Part shown: piece after piece, positions 1 to 8,913 of the stretch
Layout: every line of letters begins with the position of its first letter
Numbering within the stretch: position 1 is the first letter of the stretch
From: Acidimicrobiaceae bacterium
Lineage (GTDB): Bacteria; Actinomycetota; Acidimicrobiia; Acidimicrobiales; Ilumatobacteraceae
Direction: 5' to 3'
Length of the DNA stretch: 64,000 nt
NCBI GenBank assembly: GCA_003569125.1
Contig: BGOG01000005.1
Coordinates: 28,592-92,591, forward strand
The notes under the pieces: model-generated
What the model was told of the DNA's origin: nothing
Seen by the model: the letters and a program-made list of their open reading frames with translations, nothing else
Database searches by the model: none
Made by a program: the position numbers and the translations under genes

Positions 1-33
1 GGCAGAGCTTGCCCGACAGCCTAAAGTTCAAGC

Positions 34-1223
34 ATGACTTTGACAGATAACCCGCCCGTTGCAACTGAACGTTGGACACATCAATGGAAAGAACTTTACG
101 AGGAGGTAATCAATACTGGCTTGTGCACCGGGTGTGCGGCGTGCGTAATTTCTTGTCCGCATGATGTGATCGGTTATGAACATGAAGAGGGTAAGTACAA
201 ACCATTTCATCTAGAAGAAGATCTTGGTCTCGATAATTGTGGTCACGGCGAAAAAGGTTGCACAAGTTGCACACGAGCATGCCCGAGATTTCGTGCTTGG
301 GAGCCTGAGGCAGATATGCACCTGTTTGGTCGTGAACGCAAAGATGAAGAATGTATGGGCAGTACAGGCAACTTCTAATGGTGCGTGCCGCCGACGAGCA
401 GACTCACAAAAGAGGCCAAGACGGTGGATTCGTTGGTGCGATGTTGATCTGGTTGTTGAAACACGACTATATCGATGCGGCGTTGACGAGTTTTGTTGAA
501 GGTGACGGATCTTCTTGGAAGGCGTTGCCTGGTCTCGCACGCACGCCTGAAGAAGTGCTCGCGTCTTCAGGAAGTCGCTACACATATTCGGCGAATACTT
601 TGGCGATTCGTGATGCCGAAAAAGAGGGGTTGAAGCGTATTGCTCTCGTGGGCATGAGTTGTCAGTCTTCGGCATTGCCGATCATGTGGAAGCGCAAAGC
701 CGGAAAGATTGGCAAACCATTTTTGTTCAATATCGGTTTGCTTTGTTCAAAAACTTTTGACGATGCAATTTTCGAAGAATTGTTCTTGGCGAAATATGGT
801 TTGAAAAAAGAAGAAATGGTCAAGATGAATATCAAGGGCGTGTTTCAGATTTGGATGCGCGACGGCTCGTATCACGAAATTGATCTGAAAGAATGTCACA
901 AATGGACTCGCGAGGGTTGCAAGATGTGCCCAGACTTCGCGGCCGAGCACGCAGATATTTCTACCGGCGGCATCGGTGAAGATAATGACTGGACCCTGTG
1001 CGTTGTACGCACCGAACTGGGCGAAGAAGTAATGACTCGGATGATCAAAGACGGTTCGATTATTGCGCGACCAGCCGAAACAGATGCGACGGCGATGAAG
1101 CTGTTGAGGCTGTTGAGCATCGTCAGCCGTCGCCGCTGGCCTGAGTTCGCCAACAAGGCTGTCAGCGTCGGCGTACCACCGCCCAAGAAAAAAGCCGATG
1201 GCACTTTGCCAGCGGCGCATTAA
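34..1223 (+). CDS. FrhB-like coenzyme F420 hydrogenase/dehydrogenase beta-subunit family protein (frameshifted)
   Basis: The first part (34-378) carries a ferredoxin-like Cys set (C31, C34, C37, C41, then P) and a second Cys group (C69, C76, C79, C83). The second part (351-1223) is the FrhB/FdhB C-terminal domain, with AQDGG-like RGQDGGFVGAM near its start and further Cys (MSCQSS, LLCSK, GCKMCPDF). Both halves match one family protein of about 395 aa. Reading shifts frame near 349-352, where one extra A in gaagaatg would restore continuity. Known members use F420 or flavin plus Fe-S clusters for electron transfer; the substrate here is unknown. No operon partner is visible upstream because the window begins here. 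TauE follows after 24 nt. Confidence 0.8.
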
Positions 1224-1247
1224 CGAGCTTCAACCAGTTTTTGCCGT

Positions 1248-2030
1248 ATGAATGCCGGCTTGTTGCGTGACGCACTAACGCTGATTGCGGGCATCGCTAC
1301 TGGCTTGATGTCAGGCACTTTTGGTGTCGGTGGCGCAGTTATCTCGACACCTGCGATTCGCGCACTTGGTTGCTCGGCTGCACTCGCCGTTGGCACAACC
1401 CTGCCGTCGATTTTGCCTGGCGCCGTAACCGGCTCGTGGCGTTATCGCCAAGGCGAACTAATTCGTTGGCGAGTCATTGCGTTTACTGCACCAAGTGGCA
1501 TCGTTGCGGCCGTTGTTGGTGCGTGGATCTCACCACGCGTGCCTGGCGACGGACATTTATTGATGGTGTTGACTGCGTTGCTTTTGATGTGGAGTGCGAT
1601 CAATATGATTCGCAGTGTTGCACCGAAAGATTCGAGCAACAAAGTTGACGGAGTCGAAAAATCTAAAAATACTTTTGCGGTTCTTACCGGGGTTTCTGCC
1701 GGCGGACTGTCAGGGTTGCTCGGACTGGGTGGCGGAATCATCATGGTGCCGCTTTTTCGACGCTGGCTGAGGCTGCCGATAAAAAATGCAGTCGCCACAT
1801 CGCTGATTTGTGTTGGATGTTTCGCGATACCCGGCACGATCACTCACGCGCTAGAAAACGGCATTGATTGGCGATTCGCACTTTGGCTCACCGCCGGTGT
1901 CGTAGTTGGTGCACCGTTTGGCTCAAAAATGGCGTTAAAGATGAGCGACAAAAAACTGCAACGAGTGTTCGGAGTATTTTTGGCCGTAATTTCTGTCGTC
2001 TACGGACTTGGCGAACTTCTCGCTTTATAA
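1248..2030 (+). CDS. TauE/SafE family membrane transporter (sulfite/anion exporter-like)
   Basis: A 260-aa integral membrane protein with the two-fold repeat typical of TauE/SafE (DUF81). The first glycine-rich repeat LMSGTFGVGGAVIS lies near residues 20-33 and the second, GLSGLLGLGGGIIMVP, near 150-167. About eight hydrophobic segments are visible. The family exports sulfite, sulfoacetate or related organosulfur anions, but substrate cannot be read from sequence. It lies 24 nt after the FrhB-like gene and may be co-transcribed with it. The stop is followed by an imperfect tandem repeat in the convergent gap to the uracil-DNA glycosylase gene. Confidence 0.85.
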   Translation: MNAGLLRDALTLIAGIATGLMSGTFGVGGAVISTPAIRALGCSAALAVGTTLPSILPGAVTGSWRYRQGELIRWRVIAFTAPSGIVAAVVGAWISPRVPGDGHLLMVLTALLLMWSAINMIRSVAPKDSSNKVDGVEKSKNTFAVLTGVSAGGLSGLLGLGGGIIMVPLFRRWLRLPIKNAVATSLICVGCFAIPGTITHALENGIDWRFALWLTAGVVVGAPFGSKMALKMSDKKLQRVFGVFLAVISVVYGLGELLAL

Positions 2031-2036
2031 CTGTAA

Positions 2037-2087
2037 TTTCAGCGCAATAATTTTAGCGCGCGAGTTTCAGCGAGATAATTTTAGCGC
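2037..2087. repeat. Imperfect 23-bp tandem direct repeat at a gene 3' end
   Basis: Two copies (2037-2059 and 2065-2087) of a unit beginning tttcagcg and ending ataattttagcgc, differing at only two positions, period 28. The second copy contains the stop codon (tca, 2067-2069) of the minus-strand uracil-DNA glycosylase. It resembles the duplications at the ends of sixA, ccmB and thiB in this window. Confidence 0.8.
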
Positions 2088-2735
2088 TGTTTTGAAAATA
2101 CCGTCGAACATTTTTTCGGTGAGTTTGCCCGTGAATGTATTTTGTTGACTCGGATGGTACGAGCAGACGATTTTATATTTTGCGTGTGCAACGACGACGC
2201 CGTGACCGAACTTGGGTCTCGGGCGAATTTTTAATTCATCACAGATTGCTTGAAACGAAAAAGAACCGAGACAAATAATTACTTTGATATTCGTCAGCAT
2301 TTCGAGTTCTCGTGTGAGAAATGAAGAACATTTTTTACGCTCACTGGGTGTCGGCTTATTGGCGGGCGGCGCGCAGCGAACTGCCGATGTGACCCATGCG
2401 TTATGCAGAGTCAAACCATCGTCACGCGAAATTGATTGTGGTTGCGACGCCAAACCGGCTTTGTGCATCGCGCGATACAACCAGTCGCCACTGCGATCGC
2501 CGGTGAATACTCGGCCCGTTCGATTTGCGCCATGTGCGCCAGGGGCCAATCCCAAAACTAAAACTTGAGCCTGCTTATCTCCGAAGCCAACTATTGGTTT
2601 CCCCCAATAATTTTCGGTCACATATGCGGCACGCTTTTCGAGAGCGACTTTTTCGCGCCATTTGACCAGGCGTGTGCATTTGTGACAGTCAATTATCTCA
2701 ATCGCCAAATTGTCAAGTTCGTCGTGTTTACGCAC
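2067..2735 (-). CDS. Family 5 (UdgB-type) uracil-DNA glycosylase
   Basis: A 222-aa protein. Motif 1, GLAPGAHGANRTG (residues 62-74), has the Ala-Pro-Gly-Ala form of family 5 enzymes, which lack the usual catalytic Asp/Asn of families 1 and 4. The C-terminal motif reads HPSQQNTFTGKLT. Four Cys (C17, C20, C121, C136, within CHKC and RCAPPANKPTPSERKKC) match the 4Fe-4S cluster ligands of families 4/5. The enzyme removes uracil and some other deaminated bases from double-stranded DNA to start base excision repair. It converges on the TauE gene and is divergent from the phosphatase at 2779. Confidence 0.88.
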   Translation of the reverse strand: MRKHDELDNLAIEIIDCHKCTRLVKWREKVALEKRAAYVTENYWGKPIVGFGDKQAQVLVLGLAPGAHGANRTGRVFTGDRSGDWLYRAMHKAGLASQPQSISRDDGLTLHNAWVTSAVRCAPPANKPTPSERKKCSSFLTRELEMLTNIKVIICLGSFSFQAICDELKIRPRPKFGHGVVVAHAKYKIVCSYHPSQQNTFTGKLTEKMFDGIFKTALKLSR

Positions 2736-2778
2736 GACACGAGATTATGCGCTGTGCCGATAGTTTGAAGATCTAGCA

Positions 2779-3429
2779 ATGAACAGCAAAAAATCTCACG
2801 CCCCGAAGTCGACGCTGATAATCATGGTTCGACACGGCAAAACGCCGAGTACGGGCAAATTATTGCCAGGTCGGGCGAAAGGCCTGCACCTCAGCGATAT
2901 AGGCACGCAAGAGGCTCACGATGTCGCTCAGCGGCTGAGCAAACTTAAAAATGTCGCCGCGATCTATGCCTCGCCGTTAGAACGAGCACGCGAAACAGCC
3001 GCCCCGACGGCCAAACTTTTGAAACAAAAAGTGATCATCGAAAAAGGTCTTTTCGAATGTGATTTCGGTGACTGGACGGGCAAAGAACTCACCAAACTAA
3101 TGAAACTTCCGGAGTGGTCGACCGTTCAGCGCGCGCCGAGTACTTTTCGGTTTCCAAAAGGCGAAAGTTTCACCGAGATGCAAACTCGAATGACTTCGAC
3201 ACTCGACTCATTGCGCACGAAACATCAAGGTGGAGTGGTGATTTGTTTCTCGCATGCTGACCCGATCAAAGCCGCGGTCGCCCACGCGATGGGCACCCAT
3301 CTCGACCTGTTTCAGCGAATCGTGATCAGCACTTGCTCGGTCAGCGCTGTTTCGTATTCGGCGTACGGGCCCGTAGTGCTGACCGTCAATTCAACAGGTG
3401 GCGATCTATCTGAATTGCGGATGTCGTGA
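2779..3429 (+). CDS. Histidine phosphatase (phosphoglycerate mutase-like), MSMEG_4193 family
   Basis: A 216-aa histidine phosphatase superfamily protein. The phosphohistidine motif is in MVRHGKT (R18-H19-G20), an acidic/second-His region is CFSHADPIKA, and SPLERARETA is typical of the fold. It is the first gene of a three-gene set with a DUF3090 protein and an SCO1664-family protein. That trio is conserved across Actinobacteria, in mycobacteria close to mshC of mycothiol synthesis. Its stop overlaps the GTG start of the next gene (GTGA), so they are probably translationally coupled. The physiological substrate is not established. Confidence 0.85.
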   Translation: MNSKKSHAPKSTLIIMVRHGKTPSTGKLLPGRAKGLHLSDIGTQEAHDVAQRLSKLKNVAAIYASPLERARETAAPTAKLLKQKVIIEKGLFECDFGDWTGKELTKLMKLPEWSTVQRAPSTFRFPKGESFTEMQTRMTSTLDSLRTKHQGGVVICFSHADPIKAAVAHAMGTHLDLFQRIVISTCSVSAVSYSAYGPVVLTVNSTGGDLSELRMS

Positions 3430-3941
3430 GTTCGTACTTCGAGTTTGATACAACCGACGCATTCACAACTGGTGCACTCGGTGAACCAGGCCAGCGAACA
3501 TTCGTGTTGCAAGTGCGTGCCGAGGGTCAACGAATAACAATCAAGTGTGAAAAAGAGCAAGTTGCGGCGATGTCCGAGTACTTGCGCAAACTTCTTGCCG
3601 ATGCACCGGATGTTTCGCAACGACCGATAAAAGACGCGATGCAACTGTCAATGCCCATTGAACCCGAATTCGTGCTCGGCACCGTTGGTTTGGCATACGA
3701 CTCGATCAGCGATCGGTTGGTTATTCAACTAGACGAGATCAACATCGTCTCTGACGATGAAAACGACATAGAAAATATAGATCAGCACGATGCTTCACGA
3801 ATTCGTGCCAACATCACTCGCGGGCAGGCTGCAGCGTTTTGCGAACATGCCGATGGTGTGGTCGCATCTGGTCGGCCATCTTGTATTTTCTGCGGTCGGC
3901 CGATTAACAAAGATGGCCATTTGTGTCCGCGAATGAATTAG
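3426..3941 (+). CDS. DUF3090 family protein
   Basis: A 171-aa conserved actinobacterial protein of unknown function, starting MSSYFEFDTTDAFTTGALG from a GTG codon inside the previous stop. The N-terminal half matches DUF3090 (GEPGQRTFVLQVR). The C-terminus has a small zinc-ribbon-like end, with CEH followed by CIFCGRPINKDGHLCPR (Cys-x2-Cys ... His-x-Cys). It lies between the MSMEG_4193-type phosphatase and the SCO1664-family protein, an order kept in many actinobacteria, suggesting the three act together. The following ATG lies 19 nt before its stop, in another frame. Confidence 0.87.
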   Translation: MSSYFEFDTTDAFTTGALGEPGQRTFVLQVRAEGQRITIKCEKEQVAAMSEYLRKLLADAPDVSQRPIKDAMQLSMPIEPEFVLGTVGLAYDSISDRLVIQLDEINIVSDDENDIENIDQHDASRIRANITRGQAAAFCEHADGVVASGRPSCIFCGRPINKDGHLCPRMN

Positions 3942-4777
3942 ATAATTCTTCAGAAATAATCAATCACTTGCTTCGCGGTGAACTGACTATCGAAATGCGC
4001 ATGCCATACAGCAGCAACGCAACTTTTTTGGTTTCAATAATTGATCAAGAGAAGACTCTCAAGGCAATTTACAAGCCGATGCGTGGTGAGAGACCTCTTT
4101 GGGATTTTGAGCCGGGCTTGCACAGACGCGAAGTAGCCGCATACCGCTTGGCCGAGGCAATGGCAATGCACTTCGTGCCACCAACTATTTTGCGGGACGG
4201 ACCACACGGAGAAGGGTCGGTACAACTTTTAATCGAAGCCAACCCCGATGAGCATTATTTTGAGATTTTCGAGGAGCGACAAGAGTTGCACGATCAATTT
4301 CGAGCGATGTGCGCCTTTGACATCGTGGCGAATAACACCGACCGAAAATCTGGTCATGTATTGGTAGATAAAGATTCGCGCGTTTGGGGAATCGACCACG
4401 GCGTGTGTTTCTCGAAAGATTTCAAACTGCGAACCGTAATTTGGGAATTCGGCAGCGAACCGATATCTGAACTTTTGCTCACAGCGATCCGACCGCTGAC
4501 CACGAGCGTGCCACTTGATGTCGCGACTTTGTTGAACGAACAAGAAGTCGTGGCAATCAGCGAGCGCGCCAAATGGCTTGTCGACGGGGCGCAATTTCCG
4601 GTCGACCCAAGCGGTCGCCACTACCCGTGGCCCCTGGTTTACTCGCTTTTGATTTTTCGGCGAGTACTTCGTCAACTGCATCCAAGACCCGTTGAGCGTA
4701 AGTTCGATGATCGACGAATATATTTTCGCCTGAGTTGTCGGGCTCTATTCGTCTTGGGTTGTCGAGAAAGTCAGTGA
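3923..4777 (+). CDS. SCO1664 family protein (PI3/4-kinase-like fold)
   Basis: The best family match is the SCO1664 group, distantly related to phosphatidylinositol-kinase-like folds: LKAIYKPMRGERPLWDFEPG near residues 48-68, then DIVANNTDRKSGHVLVD and WGIDHGVCF, which resemble kinase catalytic and metal-binding loops. The ORF is 284 aa. Family members usually end close to the motif YPWPLV, at about residue 239 here, so the last ~45 residues may be a read-through caused by an indel near 4631-4650. The 3' end overlaps the convergent polysaccharide gene by about 220 nt, which also argues for a shorter true product. Last gene of the three-gene set. Confidence 0.8.
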   Translation: MSANELDNSSEIINHLLRGELTIEMRMPYSSNATFLVSIIDQEKTLKAIYKPMRGERPLWDFEPGLHRREVAAYRLAEAMAMHFVPPTILRDGPHGEGSVQLLIEANPDEHYFEIFEERQELHDQFRAMCAFDIVANNTDRKSGHVLVDKDSRVWGIDHGVCFSKDFKLRTVIWEFGSEPISELLLTAIRPLTTSVPLDVATLLNEQEVVAISERAKWLVDGAQFPVDPSGRHYPWPLVYSLLIFRRVLRQLHPRPVERKFDDRRIYFRLSCRALFVLGCRESQ

Positions 4778-6072
4778 GTAGTCGCTCTAACTCAGTTTCA
4801 TCTTCGGCAACAGACACACCAGTCGTCATGCGTAACCCTTGTAAATGCTCGTAACCGGTTAAGTTGCACCACTGCGAGCCAATCACGGCATCTTTTTTAA
4901 AGGCTGGCAAGATGACCGGTATTCCCCTGGCGCGAGAATCAACAATCGCCGATGTTCCCTCGGATACGACAACCACTGCCGAATTGAGTAGTTCGCAGTA
5001 TCGAAAGTACGCCGAAGATATCTCATCAAACGAAATACTTTGGGCACGATGAGACATGCCCCGCTTGATGTCGTTGTCGAGTTCGATTTGTGTATGTGAT
5101 GCAACAAACTCGTTCATGAAATTCAAACTTTTCGAATCACCAGTCGGATACGGACGCCAGATTGTTTTAATCTGATTTCTAGAGTGATTAGTTAGAGAAA
5201 CGACTGCACTGATGCAGTTAAGCCATGGCGCCGAACTCGAAGCATCGGCAGTGCTACCTATCAGCACCAAGTTTTTCGCGTTGCTCGCAACTGTGATCGT
5301 CTTTGCGGCACCGACCTCGACACTGCCGATTGCAATTATCGAGGTTGCGGGCATCTTGTGCATCCGCGAGCAAACTTCAACGAGTTGCTGGTTGTAAACC
5401 AACATCCGAGTCGGCTTTTTGACCACGGACTTTTAGATGAAGCATTATCCCACTTCATTGGTATCAGCAATGTCGGAATGCCCGCTCGGTTGCCAGCGTC
5501 AATCGCCGCAACTACAAAGCCGGCCTGTCGCTGCATAAGTACGACAATCACATCTGGTGCTTGTTGTGCTGCAAGTTCAGACAGACCGCAATTTTTACAA
5601 ATCTTTGAAACCGCAACTCGAGACCAAAACCAAAAAAACAATCTGGTGCCACGCACAAATGATGGAAACTCTTTAATTATTCTTCGCCAAACCTCGGCGC
5701 GATTCTTAAAAGCACCGCGACACCCGAAAAATTTTGCCACCGATCCGGAACTTGCAGACCGATAAAAAATTTATTTCTTAAGCGTGTTCGGTAGCCACTG
5801 GCAAGGTTTCTGAATCGAAAAGTTAACGCTTCACCCAACTGCGAACCAGTTTTCTTTGCTTTCGAATCATATTTGTACGACACGACATTTTCGAAACTAT
5901 TTTTAAACTCGCTCGGAAGTTTCGCCCACCGCTGGCCGTCAAACTCTGCTTGTGGCATCGCCAAAATCACTTGTGCAGAGTCTGACAACTCTTTGAACAT
6001 CCCATGAATTACGAACTGATCAAGATGTGAGAGGTTTCCCGTGACAACGAGGATTTTCTTTCGAGTTGCCAC
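4557..6072 (-). CDS. Putative GT-B glycosyltransferase-like / surface polysaccharide protein (two frameshifts)
   Basis: Three consecutive minus-strand fragments (5677-6072, 5336-5740, 4557-5426) read as one protein of about 500 aa. The N-terminus KKILVVTGNLSHLDQFVIHG looks like the first beta strand and glycine loop of a GT-B fold. The C-terminal part has VVVSEGTSAIVDSRARGIPV, like the donor-site helix region of CDP-glycerol/capsule transferases. Both breaks are homopolymers: A5 at 5727-5731 and T5 at 5416-5420, and adding one base to each restores the frame. Substrate is unknown. The C-terminal end overlaps the SCO1664-family gene and may be overextended. Confidence 0.6.
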
Positions 6073-6121
6073 GTTTATAACTTATGTCAAACAAATCGGC
6101 TGTTACGCCACATGTCGCTTT

Positions 6122-7090
6122 TTACGAGCGAGATTTGAGCGCTTCAATAAGTTTTGGTAAAACCTTGTGAACATCACCGACAATACCGAGATCGGCGATT
6201 CCGAAAATTGGCGCTTCTTTGTCTTTGTTGATCGCAATAATATTCTTCGAACCCTTCATGCCGACCATATGTTGCGTCGCACCAGAGATGCCGGCGGCGA
6301 TATAAACACTTGGCTTGACAACTTTGCCCGTCTGACCAACTTGATATGAATATGGCACCCAACCAGCATCAACGATGGCTCGTGATGCACCAGGTGCACC
6401 TTTGAGAAGTTTGGCGAGGTCTTCGATAAGTGAATAGTTGCCCGCTTCACCAAGGCCGCGACCACCCGAAACAACAATTGCCGCTTCGTCAAGTTTTGGA
6501 CCAGAAGATTGTTCGGTATGAACCGCAATTACACGCGCGCCACCTTGCGTGCCCAAATCAGGAACTGCCACGGCGATCACTTCGGGCGCACCGCCAGAGC
6601 CAGACTCAGCGACAAAACTTTTTGGTCGAAACGAAACTAGATGTGGCCCTGGCCCCGTGAACGCTGTTGCGACCAAAAGGTTTCCTCCAAAAATTGGCGT
6701 AGTCGCGATGACGCCGTCACCCGAATCGGCAATATCAACGTTGTTCGTCAAAACTGTTCGATTTAATTTGACCGACAATCGAGACATCGTGTCGCGACCT
6801 TCGTAATTTTGCGGAAACATGATCACATCTGGCGAATCTCCACCGTCAATAATTGTTTTGATCACCGCAGAAAGAGCGACGCCCGGCAATTTGCCAGCGA
6901 GATCTCCGGTTGCATAAACCTTTGTTGCTCCGTGCTCACCGAGTGATGCTGCGAATCCACTTGCATCGCCACCGACGAACGCGGTGACCTTGCTTGAAAG
7001 CGAGCGCGCCTTGGTCAACAACTCGAGCGTGCCGGTTGTTGCAACGCCGCCAGAGCCTTGCGCGAATACCCAAATGTTATTAATTGCCAT
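6122..7090 (-). CDS. etfA: Electron transfer flavoprotein alpha subunit
   Basis: A 322-aa EtfA. The C-terminal FAD-binding domain is intact: [55 protein letters not shown] and [10 protein letters not shown]. The enzyme pairs with EtfB to carry electrons from acyl-CoA and similar dehydrogenases to the quinone pool through ETF:quinone oxidoreductase. It lies 31 nt downstream of etfB on the same strand, the common order beta then alpha, so a two-gene operon is expected. An enoyl-CoA hydratase elsewhere in the window (26.4-27.2 kb) fits use in fatty-acid or amino-acid catabolism. Confidence 0.95.
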   Translation of the reverse strand: MAINNIWVFAQGSGGVATTGTLELLTKARSLSSKVTAFVGGDASGFAASLGEHGATKVYATGDLAGKLPGVALSAVIKTIIDGGDSPDVIMFPQNYEGRDTMSRLSVKLNRTVLTNNVDIADSGDGVIATTPIFGGNLLVATAFTGPGPHLVSFRPKSFVAESGSGGAPEVIAVAVPDLGTQGGARVIAVHTEQSSGPKLDEAAIVVSGGRGLGEAGNYSLIEDLAKLLKGAPGASRAIVDAGWVPYSYQVGQTGKVVKPSVYIAAGISGATQHMVGMKGSKNIIAINKDKEAPIFGIADLGIVGDVHKVLPKLIEALKSRS

Positions 7091-7121
7091 AAGTGTTCAG
7101 CCTTTTGCTTTGGGATCTATT

Positions 7122-7898
7122 TCAGATCAACTTTAAATTCTCGAGGAATGCGACAATTTTGCCGAACGCTTCACCATCATCTTCGATGACTTCGCCGGCT
7201 TTACGCGCTTCGGCTTGCGTGACAGTAACGATTTTCTGACCAGCGGCTGCCCAGCCAGTTGGCGTGACCGCAAGATCGCCCGCCGTTACGACGTCGAGCG
7301 GTTTCTTTTTCGCATCCATGATTCCTTTGAAACTTGGATAGCGCGGCTCAACTACACCTGCGGTAACGCTGATAACTGCAGGCAGTGTGCACTCAACTTC
7401 GTCGTAACCAGACTCGCTCTGTCGATCAACTTTCAAAACCGAGCCTTCAATTTTTACTTTCTTTGCGAAAGTCACCGAAGGCAAACCCAAAACTTCGGCG
7501 ATTTGTTCTGGCACCGTGCCGGTGTAACCATCTGACGATTCGGTTGCCGCAATCACAAGATCGGCGCCACCGAGTTTCGTAATCGCCGCCGCTAAAACTT
7601 TTGCAGTGGTCAATGCATCCGAGCCGGCAAGCGCAGGATCACTAACGAGCAAACCTTTTGCAGCGCCCATCGCCAACGCAGTTCGCATTCCGGATGTTTC
7701 ACCATTCGGTGCCATCGAAACAATATTTACTTCTCCTGAGCCGGCTGTCGCAACAAGTTGCAACGCCATCTCGACGCCGTAGGCATCTGACTCATCAAGA
7801 ATTAATTTGCCTTCACGCTTCAAAGCATGTGTCGAGGTGTCGAGTGCACCTGGGCTGGCTGGGTCTGGAATCTGCTTTACGCATACGACGATATTCAT
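7122..7898 (-). CDS. etfB: Electron transfer flavoprotein beta subunit
   Basis: A 258-aa EtfB starting MNIVVCVKQIPDPASPG. The family signature region LVIAATESSDGYTGTVPEQI is present and the AMP-binding segment GAAKGLLVSD is visible. The protein carries AMP and forms the heterodimer with EtfA. It is the first gene of the etfBA operon. The 77-nt gap to the divergent lipid kinase gene at 7976 must hold both promoters. Confidence 0.95.
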   Translation of the reverse strand: MNIVVCVKQIPDPASPGALDTSTHALKREGKLILDESDAYGVEMALQLVATAGSGEVNIVSMAPNGETSGMRTALAMGAAKGLLVSDPALAGSDALTTAKVLAAAITKLGGADLVIAATESSDGYTGTVPEQIAEVLGLPSVTFAKKVKIEGSVLKVDRQSESGYDEVECTLPAVISVTAGVVEPRYPSFKGIMDAKKKPLDVVTAGDLAVTPTGWAAAGQKIVTVTQAEARKAGEVIEDDGEAFGKIVAFLENLKLI

Positions 7899-7975
7899 GA
7901 CTTATATTCTTACCGCTAATCTCAGCCACAACCACGTCGAAATCTCCAATCAATTCGCTGATACCGTAAACGCTC

Positions 7976-8894
7976 TTGCAGATCTTGCTCATTGTGAACT
8001 CGTTCGCATCTAGTGTCACTCCGCGTAACACGGTGTCGGTACATCAATATCTTTCACGCCATCACAGCGTGCAGGTCGTAGAGACCAATGAACGCGGTCA
8101 CGCCACGCGATTTGCCCAAGATGCCGCCCAACGGGGCGTCGAAGCGGTCGTTGCCTTCGGCGGTGACGGAACGCTCAACGAGGTCGCCACTGGCCTCGCC
8201 GGAAGCAACACGGCTTTAATTATGTTGCCTGGCGGATCGACGAACGTGTTCGTGCGCAGTCTCGGAGCAGCCAATGACCCCGTCGTTGCCTTGCAACAAT
8301 TCAGCGCTGGTCTTGACCACGGAAATATTCACCCGATCAGCCTGGGGCGCGCCAACGGTCGGTACTTCTGCTTTCACGCGGGCATCGGATACGACGCCGC
8401 AGTCGTCGAACTTGTCGAGCGCCGAGCCTCACTCAAGCGGATTATTGGCCAGCCGTTGTTCGCGTTTTCGGCGATGCAGGCATGGTTTGCGACCTACGAC
8501 CGCAAGTTTCCGCACTTCAATGTCGAAATCGACGGGCGAAAAAATACCGAACGGGTATTTCACGATTGCCCTCAACTCGAACCCCTACACATACATCGGC
8601 AAAAAAGCCATCAACTTGTCGGCCGCGGCTTCATTGGACAAGAAGCTTGTGGCGGTCACTTTTAGAAAATTAACAACGCCCCTGATGATGCGCACGATCT
8701 TGCAGGCAATACGCGAAGACGGCGTCAGCGTTTCGTCTGGGATCGACATTCGAACAGAAGTTGAAGATATAAGAATCAGCTTCCCGGCGCCGTTTCCTTA
8801 TCAACTAGACGGTGATTATCTCGGCGAGCAAACCTCGTTACACATCGAACACTGCCCCGACGCACTGCGCCTAGTAAAACCAATAATCGTCTAG
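7976..8894 (+). CDS. Diacylglycerol kinase family lipid kinase (frameshifted)
   Basis: A DAGK-catalytic-domain protein of about 305 aa. The ATP/glycine loop FGGDGTLNEVATGLAGS and PGGSTNVFVRSLG are textbook DgkB/YegS motifs, followed by HAGIGYDAAVVELVE. Frame 1 runs 7976-8540 and the rest (TIALNSNPYTYIGKKAINL onward) is read in another frame to 8894. The break coincides with an A6 run at 8539-8544, and removing one A joins the halves. Start is a TTG at 7976, as no ATG or GTG lies in frame nearby and MQILLIVN is the normal family start. The enzyme phosphorylates a membrane lipid or sphingoid-type substrate. Confidence 0.85.
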
Positions 8895-8913
8895 CGATTA
8901 CTATTCAAGGGTC

